Assembly (NCBI GenBank): GCA_038244055.1
Contig: JBBRTW010000066.1
Location: forward strand, 1 to 20,919
From: DASPKW01 sp038244055
GTDB lineage: Bacteria > Planctomycetota > Phycisphaerae > Tepidisphaerales > Tepidisphaeraceae
Length of the DNA stretch: 20,919 nt
Reading direction: 5' to 3'
Made by a program: the position numbers and the translations under genes. Position 1 is the first letter of the stretch. Each line of letters starts with the position of its first letter. Below are positions 16,659 to 20,919 of the stretch, one piece after another. A model generated the notes under the pieces. That model did no database searches. It saw only the letters and a program-made list of their open reading frames with translations, and had not been told where the DNA came from.

Positions 16659-16719
16659 GACGCCATCCGGGACGGCGCTCTGTTCGCTGTCGCTCCCGGC
16701 GCTGTGTCCCGGCTTGTTC
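16659..16719 (-). repeat. long inverted repeat, left copy
   Basis: Read on the minus strand this begins AACAAGCCGGGACA and ends GTCCCGGATGGCGTCG. A similar sequence stands on the plus strand at 17749-17804. The two copies flank the suppressor-of-fused gene in opposite orientation. They differ by a few substitutions and small indels in the middle. Confidence 0.7.
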
Positions 16720-16731
16720 AACCATCTCCTT

Positions 16732-16760
16732 TTCTCTGTGTGCTCTGTGTGCTCTGTGGC
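16732..16760 (-). repeat. 9-nt-period intergenic repeat, copy 3 (inverted)
   Basis: On the minus strand this reads CACAGAGCA CACAGAGCA CACAGAGAA, the most regular copy of the 9-nt-period family in the window. Confidence 0.6.
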
Positions 16761-16822
16761 GAATTCTCGTTTTGACTGCTCCGAGCCGGTATATTCCTGC
16801 CACTTAATCGACGGAGGGAATC

Positions 16823-17719
16823 GTGGCTGGGAAGATCACATGCGAATGCGGGAAGCGGTATTCGTGGAAGCCGGAGCTGGCGGGCAAGCGCGCCAAATGC
16901 AAATGCGGGGGAATCGTGAAGTTCCCGATGGAAGACCCCGAGGCGCTGGAACTGGCGGAGGCGAAGGACTTCGATGCGCTCATTCGCTCGATGCCGCCGC
17001 ACGAGACCAGCGAATCGGGCGCGGACATCTACCGGCACGAGGCGCGCACCAAGCCCTTCGAGCTGGCAATTGGAGATTCGGATTCGATCGATGCGATTTC
17101 AAAACATATCGAGAAATACATCGGCCCGGCCGATGGCGTATTCCATGAGATCGTCTCGGACCTGGTTCACATCGACATTCACATGGTCGCTCCCACCGAG
17201 GCGCGGCCGTGGCATACGCTGGTCACCAGCGGCATGAGCGATCGGCCGATGACCGTGGGCGATGATCCGGCGATGCGCGAGTTCGCCCATGCGGAGCTTC
17301 TCATCTGCCTGCCGCCCGACTGGCCGCTGGACGAGCAGTCATTCGAGGATGATGCCAACTACTGGCCGATCCGCTGGCTCAAGACGATCGCGCGGATGCC
17401 GCACGAGTATGAGACCTGGGTCGGCTCGGGCCACACGATCCCCAACGGCGACCCGCCTGAGCCATTTGGGAGCAACACGAAGATGTGCTGCATGCTGCTG
17501 CTCCAATCGAGCTTGGTGGAAGAGGGGTTTCATCAACTCAAAGTCGGCGGGAAGACCATCAACTTCTACGCGCTCTTCCCGCTCTACAAAGAGGAGATGG
17601 AAGCCAAGCTCAAAAAGGGATCGGATTATCTGATGGAGAAATTCGACAAGGAGCAGATCACGGAACTGCTGGATGTGGGCCGGAAGAATTCGTGCAGGAA
17701 ATTCATGGGCCTGTTCTAA
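16823..17719 (+). CDS. suppressor-of-fused (SUFU) domain protein with N-terminal Cys finger
   Basis: A 298-residue protein. The N-terminus has two CxC pairs (C7, C9 in CECGKRY; C26, C28 in CKCGG), a likely zinc-binding finger. The remainder (about 90-290) matches the SUFU family, with DLVHIDIHMVAPTEARPWH, TLVTSGMSDRPMTV, ELLICLPPDWPL, WPIRWLKTIARMPHEYETW and GHTIPNGDPPEPF. Bacterial SUFU proteins are widespread, have no settled function and are sometimes linked to toxin immunity. The start is GTG 16823, preceded by GGAGGGAA (16812-16819). It stands alone between inverted repeats and is convergent with the efflux operon. Confidence 0.82.
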   Translation: MAGKITCECGKRYSWKPELAGKRAKCKCGGIVKFPMEDPEALELAEAKDFDALIRSMPPHETSESGADIYRHEARTKPFELAIGDSDSIDAISKHIEKYIGPADGVFHEIVSDLVHIDIHMVAPTEARPWHTLVTSGMSDRPMTVGDDPAMREFAHAELLICLPPDWPLDEQSFEDDANYWPIRWLKTIARMPHEYETWVGSGHTIPNGDPPEPFGSNTKMCCMLLLQSSLVEEGFHQLKVGGKTINFYALFPLYKEEMEAKLKKGSDYLMEKFDKEQITELLDVGRKNSCRKFMGLF

Positions 17720-17748
17720 AATGACCCTGCGCAATCCCACGCCTCCGG

Positions 17749-17804
17749 ACAAGCCGGGACAGAGCGCCGGAGCGCAGCGACAGAGCGCCGTCCCGGATGG
17801 CGTG
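17749..17804 (+). repeat. long inverted repeat, right copy
   Basis: ACAAGCCGGGACAGAGCGCC through GTCCCGGATGGCGTGG. It is the inverted counterpart of 16659-16719 and lies 30 bases after the suppressor-of-fused gene. The internal CTCCGG (17743-17748) and CCGGAG (17767-17772) could form a hairpin with a long loop near the end of that gene. Confidence 0.7.
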
Positions 17805-17833
17805 GAGTGCCAACACCGCCCGAGCGCGCACGA

Positions 17834-19360
17834 TCATTTAGCTGCGGAGTTCGTCGTCGGGTTGGCTGTCGGATCGGTCGCGGGATTTGTCGCCGGTTGC
17901 GCCGCCGGCCGGACCTGCTGGAAATCCCAACCGCCGCCAAGAGATTTAATAAGCAGGACCGTCGCGGTCAGGCGCTGGTTCAGGATCTGCGCGGCCGATA
18001 GTTCGTTGGTCAGCAGCGTGCGCTCGGCATCGATGACCTGGAGATAACCGATCAGCCCCTGATCGTATTGAAGCTGCGAGAGGCGCAGGTACTCGCGCGA
18101 GGATTTGACGGCCAGGGCCTGTGCGCGAGCCTCATCAGCGCGGTAGTGGAGATCGGTGAGAGAATTCTCCACGTCGCCGATCGCATTCAGCACCGAGCCG
18201 CGGTAATCGGCCAGCAATTCGGCGTAGCGGGCTTTGACCTGCTCGAGATTGGCATCGAGCTTGCCGCCCTCGAAGATCGGCCAGGAAACGCTCGGGCCAA
18301 ACGACCAGATCCGATTTTGCCAGTCGACGGCGTGACGAAGGTCGAAGCTCTCGAAACCGGCCGCGCCCGAGAGCTGGATATTGGGATAAAACTGGGCGAT
18401 GGCCACGCCGATCTGGGCATTGGAGGCGATCAGGTTCTGCTCCGACTCGGCCACATCCGGGCGGCGGCGGAGCAGGTCGGCGGGCAGGCCGGCGGGAATC
18501 GAAGGCGGCTCAAGATCGAGCGGCTTAATGGCGACATTCAACTCAACCGGCGGTCGGCCGATGAGAATGGCCAGGGAATGCTCCGCATCATCGCGCTGGC
18601 GGGTGACTTCAAGCTGCTGGGTGCGGGTGGCGTGAAGCTGTGCATCGGCCTGCGCGGCGGCGACCTGCCCGACCAGCCCGGCGCGAAGCTGCTTCTGCGT
18701 CAACTCGACCTGGCGGCGGTAGGACTCGGTGGTCTGGGCGAGAATAGTGGCCTGGAGGTCGAAGGCACGGATGTTGAAGTACGTCTGGGCGACATCGGCC
18801 TGGAGTGTCTGGAGCACAACTTCATAATCGAGCTCCGAGGCGGTGACCGATGCATCGGCCGACTCCACCTGTCGGCGGACCCGGCCCCAGATATCCACCT
18901 CATAATTGAGATCGAAGGGGATGCGGACGGAGGTGCTGGTTCGAGCGGTGGCGCGGGAACCGGAACTATTCGATGAACTTCCGCCATTGGTATTGATGGG
19001 AACGCGCGAGCGGGTCTCGGAGGGGTTGAACGTAATGACCGGATAGAACTGGCTGCCGACCACCCGCGCGGCGGCGCGGGCCTGGGTGACGCGGGCGATG
19101 GCGGCGGCCAGGCCGGTATTGGCGCTTGCGGCATCTTCGAGCTGATTGAGCGTGGGATCGTTGAAGAGCTTCCACCAGTCGCGCGGGATTTCCTGGCGCG
19201 ACTGGCGCGTGGTGGGACTCTTGAACGCCGCCGATGTCGGCACCTCCGGCCGGTCGTAGTTCGGGCCGACGACGCAGGAGGTCAACGTCAGTCCAAGAGC
19301 CACGCAAACGGCGGCGGAGACGGCGAGGGAGAATGCGAAGTTGGTTTTCATGGGGGTCAT
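17834..19360 (-). CDS. RND efflux outer-membrane lipoprotein (NodT/OprM type)
   Basis: A 508-residue TolC-like channel that carries substrates from an RND pump across the outer membrane. A lipoprotein signal peptide ends in LTSC (C29 counted from ATG 19360), followed by VVGPNYDRPEVP, the usual start of mature NodT-family proteins. Two outer-membrane-efflux repeats follow, with typical phrases RDWWKLFNDPTLNQLEDAA, FDLNYEVDIWGRVRRQVE, RRRPDVAESEQNLIASNAQI and QLQYDQGLIGYLQVIDAERTLL. The last 25 residues are a Pro/Ala/Thr-rich tail. Its ATG overlaps the pump gene's TGA (ATGA), so translation is probably coupled. ATG 19351 is an alternative start. Confidence 0.92.
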   Translation of the reverse strand: MTPMKTNFAFSLAVSAAVCVALGLTLTSCVVGPNYDRPEVPTSAAFKSPTTRQSRQEIPRDWWKLFNDPTLNQLEDAASANTGLAAAIARVTQARAAARVVGSQFYPVITFNPSETRSRVPINTNGGSSSNSSGSRATARTSTSVRIPFDLNYEVDIWGRVRRQVESADASVTASELDYEVVLQTLQADVAQTYFNIRAFDLQATILAQTTESYRRQVELTQKQLRAGLVGQVAAAQADAQLHATRTQQLEVTRQRDDAEHSLAILIGRPPVELNVAIKPLDLEPPSIPAGLPADLLRRRPDVAESEQNLIASNAQIGVAIAQFYPNIQLSGAAGFESFDLRHAVDWQNRIWSFGPSVSWPIFEGGKLDANLEQVKARYAELLADYRGSVLNAIGDVENSLTDLHYRADEARAQALAVKSSREYLRLSQLQYDQGLIGYLQVIDAERTLLTNELSAAQILNQRLTATVLLIKSLGGGWDFQQVRPAAQPATNPATDPTANPTTNSAAK

Positions 19361-20919
19361 GTTCCCGGAAGCTGAGCGGGAAGAATAATGTGAGGATGAT
19401 GATGGGCCGGGGGCCGCGATCCTGAAATAAAGAGCCGCAGCCGATCGAGATAGAGATAGATGACTGGCGTCGTGTAGAGGGTCAACATCTGGCTGAAGAT
19501 CAAACCGCCTACGATGGCGATGCCCAGGGGTTTGCGCAGCTCCGAACCCGTGCCGGTGCCCAGCGCCAGGGGCAGGCCGCCCAAGAGCGCGGCCATCGTC
19601 GTCATGGTAATCGGCCGGAAGCGGAGAATGCAGGCCTTGAAGATGGCATCGCGCGGAGAGAGGCCATGGCTGCGCTCGGCCTCCAGCGCGAAGTCGATCA
19701 TCATGATCGCATTTTTCTTGACGATGCCGATGAGAAGGATGATGCCGATGAGCGCGATCACGCTTAGCTCGGTGTTAAACAGCAGCAGCGCCAGCAGCGC
19801 GCCCACGCCCGCCGAGGGGAGCGTCGAGAGAATCGTGATCGGGTGGATGTAGCTCTCGTAGAGCACGCCCAGGACGATATAGACGGTAATCAGCGCCGCC
19901 AGGATCAGGATCGGCTGGCTCTGCAGGGAGGATTGGAAGGCCTGCGCGGTGCCCTGGAAACTGCCGTGGATGGTGACGGGCAGGCCCATGTCGCGCTCGG
20001 CGCCATGAATGGCGGTGACGGCCTCGCCCAGCGCATAGCCGGGCGTGAGATTGAAGGAGATGGTGATGGCGGGGAACTGGCCCTGGTGATTGACCGTCAG
20101 CGATGTGATGGCGGGAGCATAGCGCGCGAACGCGCTGAGAGGGACCAGCGCGCCGGTCTTGGAGTGAACGTAGATGTTCTGCAGCGAATCGGGGTTCTCG
20201 CCGAATGAGGGGTCGACCTCCATCACCACATGGTATTGCGCAAGCTGGGTGTAAAGCGTCGAGACCTGGCGCTGGCCGAACGCATCGTAGAGCGTGTCAT
20301 CCATGAGCTGCGGCGTGACGCCCAGCCGGAAAGCCGTATCGCGGTCGATCGTGAGCGCGGTCTGCAGTCCGCGATTTTGCTGGTCGGTGTTGACATCGAG
20401 CAGCCCGGGAAGCTTGCGCACCCCGGCGAGCACCTTGGGGGCCCATTCCATCAAATCCGCGAGATTATCCCCCTGCAGCGTGTACTGAAACTGCGCCTGG
20501 CTGGCCCGTCCGCCGACCCGCACATCCTGCACCGCCTGGAGGTAGAGCGTTGCACCGGCAATGCGCGAGAGCCTTCCGCGCAGCCGGCCGATGACCTGGT
20601 CGGCCGACATCTTCCGCTTGTCGAGAGGCTTGAGGCTGATGAACATCCGGCCGACATTCGATGAGCCGCCGCCCGGGCCGCCGCCGCCGGTGAAACCGAT
20701 CACGCCATCCACCGCCGGATCTTCATTCACCGCGTTGACGAAACTGGTGAGCAAGCTGCGCATGGATCGAAACGATGTATTCTGATCGGCCTGGATCGAG
20801 CCGGTCAATCGGCCGGTATCCTGCTGCGGAAAGAATCCCTTGGGGACGATGAAGTAGAGATAAACGGTCAGGCCAAGGGTGGCGATGGTCAGGAGGATGG
20901 TGATGAAGCTGTGGCGAAG
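19357..20919 (-). CDS. RND multidrug efflux transporter, C-terminal part (partial)
   Basis: The frame is open to the window edge; the 5' half of the gene (about 1000-1050 residues in the family) is outside. The visible 520 residues begin in transmembrane helix 7 (SFITILLTIATLGLTVYLYF), followed by VPKGFFPQQDTGRL, typical of the AcrB/MdtB/HAE1 family. The second periplasmic loop and the closing helices include about 336-356 (LILAALITVYIVLGVLYES), KKNAIMMIDFALEAE and FRPITMTTMAALLGGLPLA. It exports hydrophobic compounds or metals by proton antiport; substrate unknown. The C-terminus has an unusual Pro/His-rich tail (RPPAHHHPHI). It is cotranscribed with the outer-membrane lipoprotein. Confidence 0.93.
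   Translation of the reverse strand, partial: LRHSFITILLTIATLGLTVYLYFIVPKGFFPQQDTGRLTGSIQADQNTSFRSMRSLLTSFVNAVNEDPAVDGVIGFTGGGGPGGGSSNVGRMFISLKPLDKRKMSADQVIGRLRGRLSRIAGATLYLQAVQDVRVGGRASQAQFQYTLQGDNLADLMEWAPKVLAGVRKLPGLLDVNTDQQNRGLQTALTIDRDTAFRLGVTPQLMDDTLYDAFGQRQVSTLYTQLAQYHVVMEVDPSFGENPDSLQNIYVHSKTGALVPLSAFARYAPAITSLTVNHQGQFPAITISFNLTPGYALGEAVTAIHGAERDMGLPVTIHGSFQGTAQAFQSSLQSQPILILAALITVYIVLGVLYESYIHPITILSTLPSAGVGALLALLLFNTELSVIALIGIILLIGIVKKNAIMMIDFALEAERSHGLSPRDAIFKACILRFRPITMTTMAALLGGLPLALGTGTGSELRKPLGIAIVGGLIFSQMLTLYTTPVIYLYLDRLRLFISGSRPPAHHHPHIILPAQLPGT

Larger units (their letters stand above)
16465..16822. other. divergent intergenic region with inverted repeats
   Basis: Between icd (minus) and the suppressor-of-fused gene (plus). 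It holds a 9-nt-period element at 16581-16609, a GC-rich ~60-base repeat at 16659-16719 and a second 9-nt-period element, inverted, at 16732-16760. The last part before the next gene contains its ribosome binding site. No coding sequence is supported, and promoters for both genes should lie here but were not recognised. Confidence 0.55.

Noticed and set aside
18068..18976. 302-codon frame opposite the outer-membrane efflux gene
   Set aside because: Antisense shadow of a well-recognised gene.

Overview
The window looks like a chromosomal segment of a GC-rich member of the Planctomycetota, most likely near the Phycisphaerae. The supporting signs are an ECF-type sigma factor with a membrane-spanning C-terminal extension, a PEP-CTERM tail ending in an Arg-rich stretch, a surface protein with an N-terminal motif of the LEPR-XLL kind, large secreted Pro-rich proteins with lectin or glucanase-like modules, and many dispersed intergenic repeats. 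This placement is inferred from gene content. No rRNA, tRNA or CRISPR array was seen.

Layout. Bases 1-166 are the C-terminal end of an IS66-type transposase. A gene-poor stretch (167-782) follows, then the leader of thrS. This leader has a 17-codon ORF with six consecutive Thr codons (783-836), a bulged hairpin (841-869) and a strong intrinsic terminator (870-896). It reads as a ribosome-mediated attenuator for threonyl-tRNA synthetase (thrS, 1066-3243). A degraded DUF4258-like gene end and a DUF2283 gene come next. Two divergent paralogous secreted proteins (5397 to 3685, and 6093 to 8222) share an N-terminal half but carry different C-terminal modules. Between them lie the remains of a DUF1152 gene and perhaps a second relic.

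Next is an ECF-like sigma factor (8434-9417) with a transmembrane segment and a C-terminal PEP-CTERM-type signal. It is followed on the minus strand by a SAM methyltransferase, a Nudix hydrolase, a zinc-ribbon membrane protein and a membrane-bound metal-dependent hydrolase. A plus-strand SBBP-type repeat protein (12571-13956) follows. An NADP-type isocitrate dehydrogenase gene (icd) heads a compact minus-strand cluster with three small unknown genes. A suppressor-of-fused domain protein (16823-17719) sits between two inverted copies of a ~55-60 nt repeat. The window ends in an RND efflux operon on the minus strand: the inner-membrane pump (cut by the window edge) and its outer-membrane lipoprotein, joined by an ATGA overlap.

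The most notable points are the putative Thr-leader attenuator of thrS and the sigma factor that appears to be membrane-tethered and to carry an exosortase-type sorting signal. Both are read from sequence and are untested.
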